Source of the DNA: Lepidodermella squamata
Lineage: Eukaryota > Gastrotricha
NCBI GenBank assembly: GCA_047495785.1
Contig: JBLDXI010000056.1
Coordinates: 310,001 to 374,000, forward strand
Length of the DNA stretch: 64,000 nucleotides
Direction: 5' to 3'
A model generated the notes under the pieces. That model worked only from the letters and a program-made list of their open reading frames with translations. It had not been told where the DNA came from and ran no database searches. The number at the start of each line of letters is the position of its first letter. Positions within the stretch are counted from its first letter, which is position 1. The position numbers and the translations under genes were made by a program. Of this stretch, positions 42,833 through 54,931 are shown piece by piece.

Positions 42833-45800
42833 TCACACTTTATCGTCGTCCGTTTCCTGCGTGGTCGTAGTCGCGCCGTCGGACGACGAAGGCGGTGCAA
42901 CACCCGCCATGGCCTCGTCCTCATTCTCATCGTCCATATCGTCGTCCATCATGTCTTCGTCCTCGTCATCAATGTCATCTTCCTGGTCCTCGGTGTCTTC
43001 CTGGCCAGGACCGCCTGCCACTAACGCAGCCGGGTTGACTCCATCTTCGAAGTTGTTCGCGATCGAGTTACTCGATTCCGACACAAATGACGGCTGTTGT
43101 TGCATTATTTGAGGCTGGGGCTGGACCGCAGCAGATATACCGGGCTAAAATCGAATGAAAAATGACAATTTCATGTTAATTGGAAGAAACAAAGATTATG
43201 TGTTTAAAAAAGTGGTGAAAATTTTCCCTTCGTCCTTTTTGGGCAAGACCAATTTTGCACCAAGCAATATACTACAACCAAAATAATTACCGAAATTTGC
43301 TGAGGCTGCGAAGTCGGCGGCAGCTGCTGTTTGTTATCCAGGCACTCCATCATGGCCGTAGTCGAAGAAACCGCCGCAGCCGCCACTGGCCCAACCACCG
43401 TCGAAGACGCGGACGAAGCGGTCACCGCCGCAGCACTGCTACTGCTACTAACCATCGAAGTCATCGGCTCGACAACGGCCGGCGCCTGCTGCTGCGCCGA
43501 CTCGTCCATCGCCAGTTTCGCCTGCGCCTCGGCCACGTTCACCACTTCGACAACGCGCTGCGCCGGCTCGTGCTCGTGCGCCGACTCGTTGTGCGCCGAG
43601 TTCGAACTGTCGTCGCCGGGCAGCTTCACAGCACCCGGCATCTTGCCCGGCACCACCGCCACCACGGCGGCCGCGTTCGACGGCTCGACGGCCGAAGCCG
43701 CGGCGCCGTTCGCCGACTGCTGCTGCGCGCGCACCTTGTCGCGGAGTTCGAGCCGCGCCCGCGCCACCAGCTGGTCGAACAGCTCGTCGGTGAGGCGCGG
43801 CCGCTTCGAGCACACCTCGCTCCACGACTCGTGCCACTTCTCGCGGTCCTCCGCGATCTTCTTGCGCGTCTTCGCGTGCTGCGTCTCGGCGTCCCGCGTT
43901 TCCGTCTGACGCGCGGCGAGCGTTGTTTCCAGATTGGCTCGCTGCGTCCGCAGGGTTGTCAATTTTTTACCGAATACAACCTGAAATTTGCGAAAAACCA
44001 ATAAACATTTGCAACGAGAAAAATTACAAAAAATAGTCGATTCCAAGCTTTCAAGAGAGTTATCTTGTTTGATCATTTTATCAATAACTTATTATAGGAT
44101 AACTGCGGCCATTGCCAACCGATAGCTTTGCGAATTTTCCATGACTGTTGATTTGCTTCGATCAAAAGTCAGTTTCAACAACGTCTCCGAAGACGACTTT
44201 CATGAGCTTCGTCAATGCTCACGTCAAAGAAATCGAAATGAGGGATTATCGGATTTAAGATTGAAGAAATAGACCATGTTCGAATATTTTCCTGCGCTTT
44301 TCTTAGCCTATGCAGTGATATTGGTTAATATCAGTGTTTACGAACAACGGCTTCAGAGTTGTTCAAGTTTGCACTAGGAATCCTGGTGCTTTATCACAAC
44401 TGATTCAAAACTGATGCCGTCCAGTGAAATATCTGGTATGGGTTTCACTAATTGTGTTGAAGCGTTGAAAATGTTCAGTATAAATTGCCAAAATATCGTT
44501 GTGCAAGGGAAAGTGTTTCCAAAAAATTGCTATGGCCTCCAAAACTATCACTGGTTTTTAATTCATTATCAATTTTCAAATTAAAAAATTTCAGAACCAA
44601 GTTACAGGTATGTACTTTTGGTAAAAATGATTCGGTAATTTCGAGCAAAACGGGAGGAGATAATTATAATTTCTTCTTAAATTCAATTTTTGCACACCCT
44701 ATGCTCAAGTACAAAATTGTAATTGGGTTGTAAATTTACCTGTCGCATATCGGGCACGACCGAATCTGAGAAAATATCGGCCATCAACGCGTGGTTGCGC
44801 GCGTATCTCGCCGCGGCGAGGTGCTTCAGCGAGAACACGTTGTCATCGTCGTCATCGGCCTGGACCACGCCGACGCGCGACGTGATCGACTTCTTCTCCT
44901 CGGCCTCTTGCGCGAGTTGCAACTTGCGCATCTCCTCCTTCTTGCACCACTCCTGGTACGCCGATGAGTTGTGGTAGTTTTGCAGCGCCTCTTGGTAGGC
45001 CACTTTTTCGAGTTCATACTCGAGTTCGTACTCTTTACGCTCGTCGTCCGTCAGATCTTGCCACATTTTGCCGATCATTTTGCCAATATCGGGTATCGAC
45101 TTGATGCGAGGATTCGCCGCTTTCACGTGGTCCCACATTTTTTTAGCTACGGAAAAAACAACAAAATTAAAGAAATTGAATAGATGAATTTAAATAATAT
45201 TAAACAATTAAACTTAAGAGTTTGACGAAACAATTTCAAAATTAAACCGCCGAAAGATTGTTTTTCAAAATTTCATCAATAATTTGAAAAAAACGCCCAA
45301 TTATCTCAAAATTGCGAGTAGTAGTTTTGGGACTCGTCAATTTTTCGAATTCGGTTTAGCTTCTGGGACATTTTGTGACACTTCAGAAAGCCCGATTTTG
45401 AACATTTCACAAAAATACGTGAAATTTCAAAAATGTACAGCTCCAAATAATTTTCCACTAGTTTAATCAAAATTAATCCATTCAACCAATTATTTGATTT
45501 CTTGGGTAAAACTATAGTCTCAATCCTGAAAGTTGAGAGGTTACAGATTGCAGCATGAATTCGAGCCAAGCTGAGTTTTTAATTCAAAAAAATAAAAGAT
45601 ATTTAGAGCTTACAATATCGCATGTAAGGCATGAGAGGCGGTTTTGGTGCTTTGACGGGTTTGTTGCCGCCACCGGCGTCGGCTGACTCGGCTAGACGGG
45701 CGAATCGGCCGGCGGCGAAAGCCGGATGGCCGGGTTGGCCCTGCGAGAACGGGTTCACATTGGCGGCGGAGGAGCTGCCTTTGTGGTGTCCGGACGACGG

Positions 45801-45881
45801 CGCGGCTGTTGACACGGAGGCTCGGCGGCCAAACAGCGCCGGTGGCACTGCTGGGGTTCGGTAGTTACTCGGCAGTGCCAT
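42833..45881 (-). CDS. SMARCE1: SMARCE1/BAF57 homologue, HMG-box subunit of SWI/SNF
   Basis: Exons 45881-45614, 45146-44740, 43980-43291 and 43144-42833 (phases 1,0,0), 558 residues against 411 in human. The HMG box (about residues 76-145) is split by intron 1 at PLMPYMRY|SKKMWDHVKAANPR. It continues with IGKMIGKMWQDLTDDERKEY and the BAF57-typical AYQEALQNYHNSSAYQEW. Exon 3 carries a coiled coil with TQRANLETTLAARQTE and DREKWHESWSEVC, followed by Ala/Ser-rich low complexity. Exon 4 is highly acidic (DDEDEDMMDDDMDDENEDE). In the BAF complex this subunit binds DNA and nucleosomes without strong sequence specificity. The extra length is in the low-complexity C-terminal half. Confidence 0.9.
43981..44739. 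other. Intron 2 of SMARCE1
   Basis: 759 bp, AT-rich. On the minus strand the donor is GTAAAT and the acceptor AATTTCAG. No nested feature seen. Confidence 0.6.
45147..45613. other. Intron 1 of SMARCE1
   Basis: 467 bp, AT-rich. On the minus strand the donor is GTAAGC and the acceptor TTCCGTAG. It divides the HMG box. Nothing else recognised. Confidence 0.6.
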
Positions 45882-46805
45882 TCACAATTTTATAAAAAAA
45901 GGCGGTTATCTAATATAAATTCTTAAATTTATAGCAAGGAAAATTGTGAACGAAATTCCTTGAATTCGAAAGAAAATATTAAATTTCGAATAATCTGAAA
46001 GGCAATAAATCTGGGATTCTGGGATATTCTGATTGCCGATAGCGAGCTTTTCAAAAATTATGACCTATCAACTTCACTCACATATTTTCAGAGGTGTTTT
46101 ACAAATTACAATTTAAAATTCACGACGACTTGAATTAATCAGGTGAATTTTAATTTCCAGTAATTTAAACTTTCCTAAATTGCATGTTACAATTACCAAG
46201 AGGGTAACTTAGAATCAGAACATTTAAATTAGATGAATCGTTATAGCTAATATTTTGTGGGCCGACTGAATTCTTAACTAGTCAAGGGGATAAATTTCAA
46301 CATCGAATGCTTTCAACCTAGTTGAATGCTGTATTATGGCTTCGTCCATAATATCTAGTCTCTTTTATTTAAAATATCAAACACCTAATACTGAATGGTT
46401 TTCACTGTGGCGGAAAATTTAGCTTTAGTAATCACGAACCGGCAATCAGAATGTGATTTTTCTGTCTTTTTCGTGATTGATTTCAACTATCGAGTAGTGT
46501 TAACCGTTAAAACAACGCCAAGGTATTGCAGCTATGTTTGTTTATATGTACGTAGTTATATTCATGTTTCATATAGCCACTTGTTCAATGAAAAATGTTA
46601 GAAAGGTAACTTGTTGTTAGCAGATCATGACTACATAGAATGAAGACACCGGACTTGATCAATCGATATTACAAAAATCGACTCTTGAGCAAATCGACTC
46701 GCATGTTACAAATTAGTAGAAAAATTAGCAAAATTGAGCAGAAACATTCATGGAGTGTCAAGTTTTCACCAGATCTTTTCTTCCACCTGAATCGAGCGCC
46801 ACTGA
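45882..46805. other. Intergenic between SMARCE1 and the small HMG-box gene
   Basis: 924 bp, AT-rich: SMARCE1 upstream region and HMG-box gene 3' UTR. No ORF with codon bias. Confidence 0.45.
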
Positions 46806-47117
46806 TCAGTGATTGGCGTCGTAGGCCGCCTTCTCGGCCGCGTAGTCTTGTTCGTACTTCTTCTTCTGCTGGGCCGACAGCGCCTGCCACTTCTCGCCGA
46901 TCATCTTGCCGATCGGGCCGACGCCCTTGGGGAAGTTCTCCGGGGCCGCCTTGATTTCGACCCACTGCTCCTGGGCGAATCGCATGTACGGGGTCAACGG
47001 ACGCTTTGTCTTGTTTTCCTTTTGAGCTTTACATTCGAAAAATTACGCAAAATTCGTGTAAAATTTCCAAACGAAAATTGATTCGATAAAATGCTTACCG
47101 GACTTCTTGTCAGACAT
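46806..47117 (-). CDS. 79-aa single HMG-box protein
   Basis: Exon 1 47117-47099 (MSDKKS) and exon 2 47026-46806 (phase 1), ending TGA. Almost the whole protein is one HMG box: KRPLTPYMRFAQEQW, then a PIGKMIGEKWQALSAQQKKKY block, then YAAEKAAYDANH. The basic N-terminal arm (KENKTKR) fits minor-groove binding. It lacks the acidic tail and second box of vertebrate HMGB1, so it resembles minimal HMGB/HMGD-type chromatin proteins. It lies about 0.9 kb downstream of SMARCE1 on the same strand, and both boxes share PYMRF/Y and IGKMIG motifs. An old partial duplication is possible but unproven, since these motifs recur in the superfamily. Confidence 0.82.
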
Positions 47118-47983
47118 TTTGATGAATCCGGTGTAGATAAAACAGTGATAAAATTGAGCAAAAGGTTGCTATGTTCTATGGGCCAAAGAAAAATCAGGTG
47201 AATGAAAATTTAGAAATAAGCTGGAATTTAAACAAAAATTTTTATATCAGGGCAGAATCCAACAATCTGAAAAAGAAATAACAGGTAAGAAATTAGGATT
47301 CTATTGAAAATAACGGTTTACCTTGAAGTTTGCTATTGTTTGTCAACAACTTTCACAATAAATTAGGATAATATCTAAGGAAAGAAAAATATGAATACAT
47401 TTAAACAAAATCCTGCAAATCGCTTTATTGTGGTTAAAAATTATTGTTTTTATATTTATATTTAGGGATGCGCCTGATTGACGACATAGCATGGACAAAA
47501 TATTTCCATCTTGTGATTTTTCGCGAAAATTTCTCGTCAAAACTCTTGGATAGAAATGATTTGTGTACAATATTTTCTTTCGAAATTGAGAGAGAAATAT
47601 GACTGAGATGACGAGAGAGCAAAGACTTCTGAAGTATCAGAGAGAGATATACGGCTTAAATCCCGGCACATGTACAAAAAATCGAGAGAAATCAGTAAAA
47701 TCATTATCAATTAGCAAATTATCATTCAACTGATTTGTTTTCATCGATTTATCACTGTGGGAGAAGTCACTCTATTCCAAAATCAGTCGTTCAACACCCA
47801 CCGCAAGCAAATGACAAAATAAAGCATCGATCTAAGACCTCATGACTCGAAATTTGTCGACGTGATGAAAGAAGATGCAACAAAACAAAGTGACACGATT
47901 TACCCAGAAAAAATGCGCATCTTTAAGGATTTGTTGTACACAAAAATAGTAGTTTATATTAGGCAAATTAAACGGAATTTTGT
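47118..47983. other. Intergenic between the HMG-box gene and the SKICH gene
   Basis: 866 bp of AT-rich sequence, the HMG-box gene upstream region and the SKICH gene 3' UTR. No supported feature. Confidence 0.45.
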
Positions 47984-49418
47984 TCAGTCGAAATGACTCT
48001 CGACGTGGCTCTGAATTTCGCTTGCTGGAAACGACACGTGACACATTGGACACTTCGGTTCGCCAGCTGGTTCGTCATGAGCCGCAAAATGCGCCTGGAT
48101 TTCATTGCTAGGGACCGATTCGTCACAAATCGGGCACTTCACAACGGCTGGTAGACTTGGGGCAACTGAAGACGTAGCCATAGGAGGACTTGAAATCGGC
48201 GGCCCGTCCTTACGCCTGACCTGTTTATACAAAGCCCGGTATTCATCGGCGGCCTTTTCGAGACGCAACTTCAAATCAGTAGCACGACGATCAGCTTCAT
48301 CTGCGATTTCCTTCTGATTCAAATACTTCATCATCGCATCGGCTCGAGCTCGTTCTAGCTCAACAACTCGTTCATCGACGTTGGACATATTTCGTTTCCG
48401 TTCTTCTAGCTCTTTCTCCAACTTTGCACAACGCGATTTGAACGTGTGACATTCGCTCTTCGAATCTTCTAACCTCGCAGCGAGAGATCGCTGGACAGCC
48501 ATCAGCGATTCAACTTCTTGCTGTAGCATTCTCTTCAAGTCTTCAGTAGCTGATAGTCGCTCTTCGGCATTTCGCAGTGTCTCTTCAAGTCTGTAGTACA
48601 ATTGTTGTTGCTCAGCAACTTGACGATTCAGTTCACGAAGGCGGGATGACTGGTCCTGGTTCTCAGTTGACAACTTCAATCTGGCTTCGTCGCCATGGAT
48701 CAGCTGACCTTTGACGCGTTCGAAATCACGTTCGAGTTCTTCAATGCGACGCAAGGCTTTGTCGTGTTCTTCAGTTTTCGCAGATGCTTCCTTTGCCACG
48801 GCTAAATCACTTTCCAACTTGGAATTTTCAGCACGAAGTGACGCTAGTTGTTGCGCGAGTTTCTCGCTTTCTGACGACTGCTCGGTTAGCAACTTCTGAA
48901 GGTGGAGTTTGTCTTGAATTGTTTTAGCCAAGGCGTTTTCAAGCTGGTTACGGCTGGTCTTCACCATCACAACATCTTCGTCACTGTCCTGTACATCTAC
49001 GATCACCCCATCGCCAGATGCGTCAGTTATGAATGAATTCTATTAGAGAGACCATGCAAATATACTGAGAAGAAAAATAAAAACAACAACTCACGTCTTC
49101 GCCCGAGAAGCTGAATGTAGTACTGATTCCGTGAAGATTGTTCTCGGAATCAAAATAACACAACTGATAGAAATTCGAGAAATCACGCGGAAGGGTATCA
49201 GCGGGGAAAAATGTCGAGCCGGAGTCTTGGGCAACCACTTGTTTCGCAACGTACTGTTCAATACTTGACCAGCCAACTAGAAACAAGCCAACCCAGTCAG
49301 ACTCGGGTTTGATCTGATAGCCATTTGAAGCTTCAACAATAATTGTGAGAGCATTAGCTACGCAGTGAAACTCGGCTATTCGATGAAATCGTACGTTGGA
49401 TGCTAGTTCGTTATCCAT
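47984..49418 (-). CDS. TAX1BP1: SKICH-domain autophagy receptor, TAX1BP1/CALCOCO homologue
   Basis: Exon 1 49418-49095 and exon 2 49039-47984 (phase 0), 459 residues. Exon 1 is a SKICH domain (about residues 1-106) with SDWVGLFLVGWSSIEQYV and FYQLCYFDSENNLHGISTTF. Exon 2 starts with an acidic stretch (VQDSDEDVVMV), which might hold an LC3-interacting motif. A long coiled coil follows (about residues 130-380). The end has two zinc fingers of the same C-x2-C-x11-H-x3-H pattern, separated by 10 residues, as in TAX1BP1. In the family these fingers bind ubiquitin, and the protein links ubiquitinated cargo to autophagosomes. Human TAX1BP1 is longer (789 aa), mainly in the coiled coil. It may equally be the single ancestor-like member of the TAX1BP1/CALCOCO group. 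Confidence 0.85.
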
Positions 49419-50302
49419 TTTTTTAAACTCTACAAATCATGAGAGAAGATGTAGTCAAAATTATAATGACGAGCTGTTGAGATACTGCAGTTGAGCGAAA
49501 TCAAAATCCAACATGGCCGTCACACAACGTATTGCAGCAAACTGACGCACCACGCACAAACAAACTGACCTTGATTACGTTCAATAAAGCGTAATATGAA
49601 TGTTAGATATTAGATACGAATGTTTCAGGAGATAGGCATAAGCCATCGCCAGCTTGGATTTAGGCGCGATATTTTGTGCTCAAGTTTGCCCGCCAAAGGT
49701 GATGAATCACAATGAAATCCCAGTTTTCTGGCAAAATGTCATTTAGTTTTGACATTTTAAAACAATGTATACTTCAAAAGTCTTCAAAAAATATATTGCT
49801 TGATTTTTTAGTATTTAGCAAAATGAAATTGTCATGATTATGTTTACGCGTTTTGGCTGCCCCTTCGATGATGCGTTAAACGCTGGAATCTTAGAGAGCA
49901 TGGGCTTGAACCAATCCAAGCGGCAAGCGTTACTTATGTAGCTGGAGGTCTTTGACTAATTTAATGTAACTTTGTCTATAGCTTTTGGCACAAATACGTA
50001 CGCATCCTTCGCTCAACGGCGTATTTGGACAACCATAATGGCCAGAATGCTCGATTGATAAAATATCTAGCTTACTCGTCTTTGTCCTCCGTCAGAGCCT
50101 GCCATTATCGCTCAGATGTGACGGGTGGGTGGCCAGTATAGTTCGCTACTGTGCTAATCTTTGATCTTATGTAATCTTATGGATAGCAGGGTCATAGCAG
50201 GGCAGCAGCTTGCTAAGAATGATTCCGCTGATGACCCCTATTTAGTACTTCATCTTCATGTGTAATGTACCTAAATTATAGGTATTATTTGCAATTTTCC
50301 TT
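49419..50302. promoter_or_regulatory. Divergent intergenic region between the SKICH gene and IFT57
   Basis: 884 bp separate two head-to-head start codons. No TATA box or CpG-dense patch stands out. A shared promoter is inferred from geometry only. Confidence 0.4.
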
Positions 50303-51769
50303 ATGGCGGAGCTTCCGTCGTCTGCTGAGCGGAAACGCGGTGACCCAGCCCCAGCGGCTGCAGCCGGCGAGAGCAATGAACCTAGTCCTGGAGAAGCCTT
50401 CAAAGATTTTGAAACCATGGGATCTATTATTAACAAGCTCAAACTTCTCAATTACGACGAACAATTCTGCCAGAGATTGAAATTCAAGCCTTTCTCGCCA
50501 CATTACTTTGCCATTAAAACAAATCCTGGCGAACAGTTCTGGAATTTCGGCTCTCTAGCTGCATGGCTGATACGCGAATGCGGCAAGCCATTTGATCAAC
50601 CTCAGGAGGTGAGGGAGTTTTCTCACTGAAATAATTTTTCTGAAATAATAATGTTAATTTTTCGTTTAGTATGATGATCCTAACGCAATAATCGCCAGCA
50701 TTCTCGACGCTGCTCGTCAATTCAATTTAACAGTCAATTTCCCTCCGGCACGTCTCAAGGAAGGACACGGCACTCAATGTTTATACATTTTATCGGCTCT
50801 GTGCGATGAAGCCCTGAAAGCGAAACGTTTTGCATATGCTAGACCTCATTATATCGAAGAGGAGGGCGATAAAAACGTTGCTGTCATCGAAGATGATGAA
50901 AATGACATGGTATGGCGGGCGCGTGAAGACGGCCAATTGAGTATGGATGATGCTGCCGACGTACCTTTCGAAGAAGACGACCATCATCTGCTTGATCTCA
51001 ACGGGGGCGACAAGGGCTACGATCCAGCCGTTGGAAGCGATTCAGGTTTTAGATTAGCGGCTGCGTTAGATTCAAGTGCCGACGCCAGCGAGTGGAAGCT
51101 TGAAGTTGAACGTGTTTTACCCGAACTGAAAGTGACAATTCGAACCGATCCTCGTGACTGGCGTGTCCATCTCGATCAATTTATCCAGCAAAATCAGAAT
51201 CTAGGTGAATCTGTCAAATCTCTCAAGGGTGAACTGGACAAATTGACAACCGATATCTCGAAAACTATGGAGAAAATTTCAAGCCGTGAGAAGTATGTAT
51301 CGTCTCAATTGGACTCTCAGCTTGTGCAGTACCGCGAGGCGCAAAATCGGTTGAATAAAGAGAAAGAAAGGTATAAAGTGGCATCGACTGGCATTGTTGA
51401 AAGGCAGCGACTGTTGAATGAAGTCAACGATGAGCTAGAAAATATCAAGCGAACAATGCGGGATCGTGGCAGCAGCATGACTGATGCTCGTAAGTTTGAA
51501 TCTTCGAATTTTGCATTCCCATTTTGATAAATTACTTTGAAACGACAGAGCCATTGCGAAATATCAAGGAGAGCATGTCCCAAGTCAAGAAAGAAATCGG
51601 ACAGTTGGAGGTTCGAATCGGCGTCGTTGAGCATTGTCTCATTCAAGCGAAACTCAACTCAAAGAATGAAATATACGCGTCTGATCAGAATGATTCCAGC
51701 GATCCCATACTCGGCACGGGCCTGGGAGGCACTCGGTCCAGCGGTGCATCGAAGCAAATTGTCATATGA
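50303..51769 (+). CDS. IFT57: IFT57 (Hippi) homologue, intraflagellar transport complex B
   Basis: Exons 50303-50608, 50670-51489 and 51549-51769 (phases 0 and 1), 448 residues against 429 in human. The N-terminal calponin-homology-like region has FETMGSIINKLKLLNYDEQF, HYFAIKTNPGEQFWNFGSLA and WLIRECGKPFDQPQEYDDPN. These are joined by LKEGHGTQCLYILSALCDEA, the strongest family signature. An acidic linker precedes WKLEVERVLPELKVTIRTD, and the C-terminal half is coiled coil. The protein belongs to the peripheral IFT-B complex that carries cargo along ciliary axonemes. The orthologue call is secure. Confidence 0.95.
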
Positions 51770-52941
51770 GGCGATTTAGATTCTTCTATTTATCGGTTAT
51801 TAACTATATCAGTCCAACTGTGTTATTGTGCATTTCATCGAGTGCATTTTACTAATCATCGATCTCACAAGCGTTTTAACGTTCAACCAATAATAATTGT
51901 TATGATACAAATGTATAACAGTAAAACAGAGCTGAATTGTTGTCTAAACTATTGAGTTGTTTCGTTTTATCGTCGGCTATTCATCGTAATTCACTCGGAT
52001 TAAGCGCAGACCGCGTTGTTATTTGGACTTCTGTAAAATTGATTTCGACCAAGCAAAATCAATCGAATGAGCTGCTAATAATAATCACCGTTTTTTCAGC
52101 AGCAACACAGAATTGGGAAATATGTTCAGGTTTTTCTGAAAAATTCAACTGCCATGAAAAGGCTTGTCCAGTTGAACCATTGAAGTGTAACTCCCATGCT
52201 TAGTCCTCTTTCTGTTGGATGTTTAAAAGAAGGAGTGCATTTCGAGGATTTTCCCCTTAACAACATTATATTTCAGCCGATAGTTTGATATCGCCATCGT
52301 CTCTAATTGCGTATTGTGCAGAACAGGATTTGCGTGCTGCCTGAAAATCATGCGAGTAAAGTTCTTCTGCTGAGGTCTTGCACCAAAACAGCACGATGTG
52401 ATTTTAACCAACATTTATTTCATTTTTCAAAATAGACCTCAGATTCCAACTTAATTCCATGAAAATTTCAAGAATAATACATTGAATGAAGGGGTAGGTT
52501 TTGTTTTTACTAATATTGAGGAATATAGTCCAGACAAGACCTGTGTGGCTTCGCTGCCCCCTAACCGGGAAGAACATGTTTATTGGCTAACGAGTTTGAC
52601 CTCCTTCACTAATATGCCTGGCTCGGACTGCGGCTCATTGAGCTTTGTCTAAAATTTTAAGGGCATCTATGACCCATACTAATGAAGCTGGCGCCTAGGA
52701 CTACATCACAGTATGAGTCAATCGTTTTGTTCGATGTCAATTGTTAATCACATCCAGGCGTGCAGCGCACATTTCACACGGTTGTTGATTTCCATTCCAA
52801 GCAATTCCAATGGACCAAGATCGGTCTGCCGGCTGCCGGACTTGGTAGCCTTTTTCATCAACAGCGGTCAAATTCCGGTCGATCAGTTGGAGTATCGAGC
52901 TAAGAAACAGTGTTTGCGTACCTATTCGATTCATTTGAAGG
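51770..52941. other. Intergenic downstream of IFT57
   Basis: 1.2 kb, AT-rich at first, with more mixed sequence near 52500-52900. No gene supported; small ORFs lack bias. It may include older repeat relics that I cannot classify. Confidence 0.4.
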
Positions 52942-53379
52942 GAAGCGAGTAGTCGAGTGGTCACAGCGTCTCACTGGCTGCGAAGAGGCACGGGTTCAAT
53001 CCCCAGAACCGCACAACGTCAATCTTGCGTCTCCGCACAAAGTCTGCATTCTTCTGCGGGACCGTAAATCAAGCTGCCATGAAGAGTCATGCGGCCAACT
53101 GGAGCCAAGGATTTAATCCTCGAGTGTGAAAGCTGCTGGTAATTCCCGCCAAGCAGTTCCTCCGAGACCGCGGCTCCCTTCCTCCCGGTGTAGGACGCCA
53201 TTCACCGGCAATCAAGAGATGGCTACTCGGTGCGAAAGCCTGGGGACCATGGATCGATCAGCAATAATCGGCTCATGTGTAGATGACTCTTAGGCCTCAT
53301 ATATGTGATGACATGTGATCCAAGTGCTAAATGTCGAAAGGCGAATTGCGCAATAAAGTATGAGTATGAGTATGAGTAT
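52942..53379 (+). mobile_element. tRNA-derived SINE
   Basis: The head contains a polymerase III A box (TAGTCGAGTGG, 52950-52960) and B box (GGGTTCAATCC, 52992-53002) about 31 bp apart, as in a Ser/Leu-type tRNA. A GC-richer body of about 330 bp unlike the neighbours follows. The end is AATAAAG and a short tandem tail of (TATGAG)n at 53358-53379. This is the classic tRNA-head, body and simple-repeat-tail structure. It would be mobilised by a LINE partner. Target-site duplications could not be fixed. Confidence 0.8.
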
Positions 53380-53694
53380 TTAGCTTCAGCTGTAAGATCG
53401 GAGTTAGGACGCGATTTTGTTTCGTTGGGTCTGAGCTAATGGCTCACCTGAGTTTGAGTAGCCTACTGCGTACTTTACTGTCACCTACTGCCACGCGGAG
53501 TATGGGAAAAATCAGGGTCAGTGATGATATTTGGCAGTTTGTTTACGCCGATTGCGAATGACGTTGTGCCATGGACCTTAAACTTTGAAACGCAGTCGTT
53601 GATTAGTAGAAGGCTGATGACTGAGGAGGTGCTACTTAGATGCGATCCACGAAGAGCTGGTCTGAGAATAGCTCAATCGCGTACTGATAATGGC

Positions 53695-54450
53695 CAAATG
53701 GGCAGGTCCCGGGTTACCGGGGACTGCTGTTAGTCGGCAGACCCCCTCCCCGTTTTTCTCCGTTTGTCCTTGACGCCCGCGGCAAATGCCGTTCGTGTCA
53801 TTTACATTCTTCAAAATTTGTTAAACGTTACTTGAGTAATATAAAAATTAAATAAAAATTTAAAATGACCTTGAACATTTTATTTTCAATTTTTTGGCGC
53901 GTGACTTCAGGTTTCCCGTCAGGCGATACCGACCTGTCGAATTAATGCGTGAAATTTTGTCAGGATTCAGTTGACGATTCAGGATTAGTGAATATCAAAA
54001 AACTAGCATGGTATTGCATTCAGGAATGGAACAGTTACATTAATAAGTTGATACTATTTTGCTTTGCGGAGCAACCCAGCTGCGTACAAATATCTGCCTA
54101 ATTTCGGAAGTGCGCCAAAATATCGGTATCGGTGTATTGCGCGCACTTGCGCGATAATTAGCGATAATAGACCATTAGACGCACACGCAGAATGGTCGTA
54201 ATGATCGTGTGGCAAATGGAAGTGCGTAAGTAAGAAGTGTGTAGGATTGATTGATGGACAATTTTAGTCAGACGTTATTCTTCGCTGCCAATGACCGCGA
54301 CATTGGGTGAACAGAATTATTCCGCAACCATAAGCCTGACACCTCGCTGGAAAAATCAGTCAGCTGTTGCCTTCCAATTGGAGAGTTTAAATATTACCAG
54401 AAAATCGATGAACATTAGTACATTGATTGAAACATTGGTTGTTGATGGTT
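53695..54450 (+). repeat. Unclassified dispersed repeat, copy 1
   Basis: Begins ATGGGCAGGTCCC, with the hairpin-like module CCGGGTTACCGGGGACTGC to GCAGACCCC (53708-53745). Then come CTCCCCGTTTTTCTCCG, CTTGACGCCCGCGGCAAATG and an AT-rich section. It is similar over most of its length to 61992-62400 in the same orientation, and its part around 54280-54370 to 55780-55910. No ORF. A non-autonomous element family is likely. Confidence 0.7.
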
Positions 54451-54457
54451 TATAGTT

Positions 54458-54904
54458 GTTACATTGAGAGTGTCGAATCGTTGAAAGTGCACTTTCCACG
54501 CACGAATTTCCATTGAAAGTGAACTTTCAATATTGAAAGTATACTATCCCCCATGGAAAGTATACTCTCAATAAAAAGATATGCATTGAGAGTAGACGCT
54601 AACAAATGTCCATTGTTTCTCCCGTCTTGAGCAGCCAAAAGAGTACTCTCAATAAAAGGATGGAACATCTTTTGCGTGGAAAGTATACTCTCCATGAAAT
54701 GATCGAGTTTCTTTAGCATGGAAAGTTCACATTCAATAAGTGATATCGTGGAAAGTAAACTCTCAATGAGCGTCTTTTTATTGAAAGTATACTCTCCATG
54801 GGGGAAAGTGTACTTTCAATATTGAAAGTTCACTTTTTCTCACTTTCAATGAAAAAAGGCCCATTGAGAGTTAACTCTCAACGATTCGACACTCTCAATG
54901 CAAC
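54458..54904. repeat. Foldback element made of about a dozen 20-bp palindromes
   Basis: Terminal inverted repeats of 27 bp with one mismatch (54458-54484 and 54878-54904) include a perfect 23-bp core, CATTGAGAGTGTCGAATCGTTGA. Inside, near-palindromes of the form ATTGAAAGTNNACTYTCAAT recur about every 30-40 bp, for example near 54511, 54555, 54672, 54781 and 54867. The whole 447 bp could fold into one long stem or many small ones. No coding potential. It resembles a MITE/foldback transposon; no clear target duplication. Confidence 0.75.
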
Positions 54905-54931
54905 ATAATCATGTTTAAGAAAAACACATTT

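Noticed and set aside
54458-54904. Array of regularly spaced short repeats as a CRISPR
   Set aside because: Repeats are palindromic variants in an animal genome, spacers are irregular, and no cas genes exist; a foldback element explains it.
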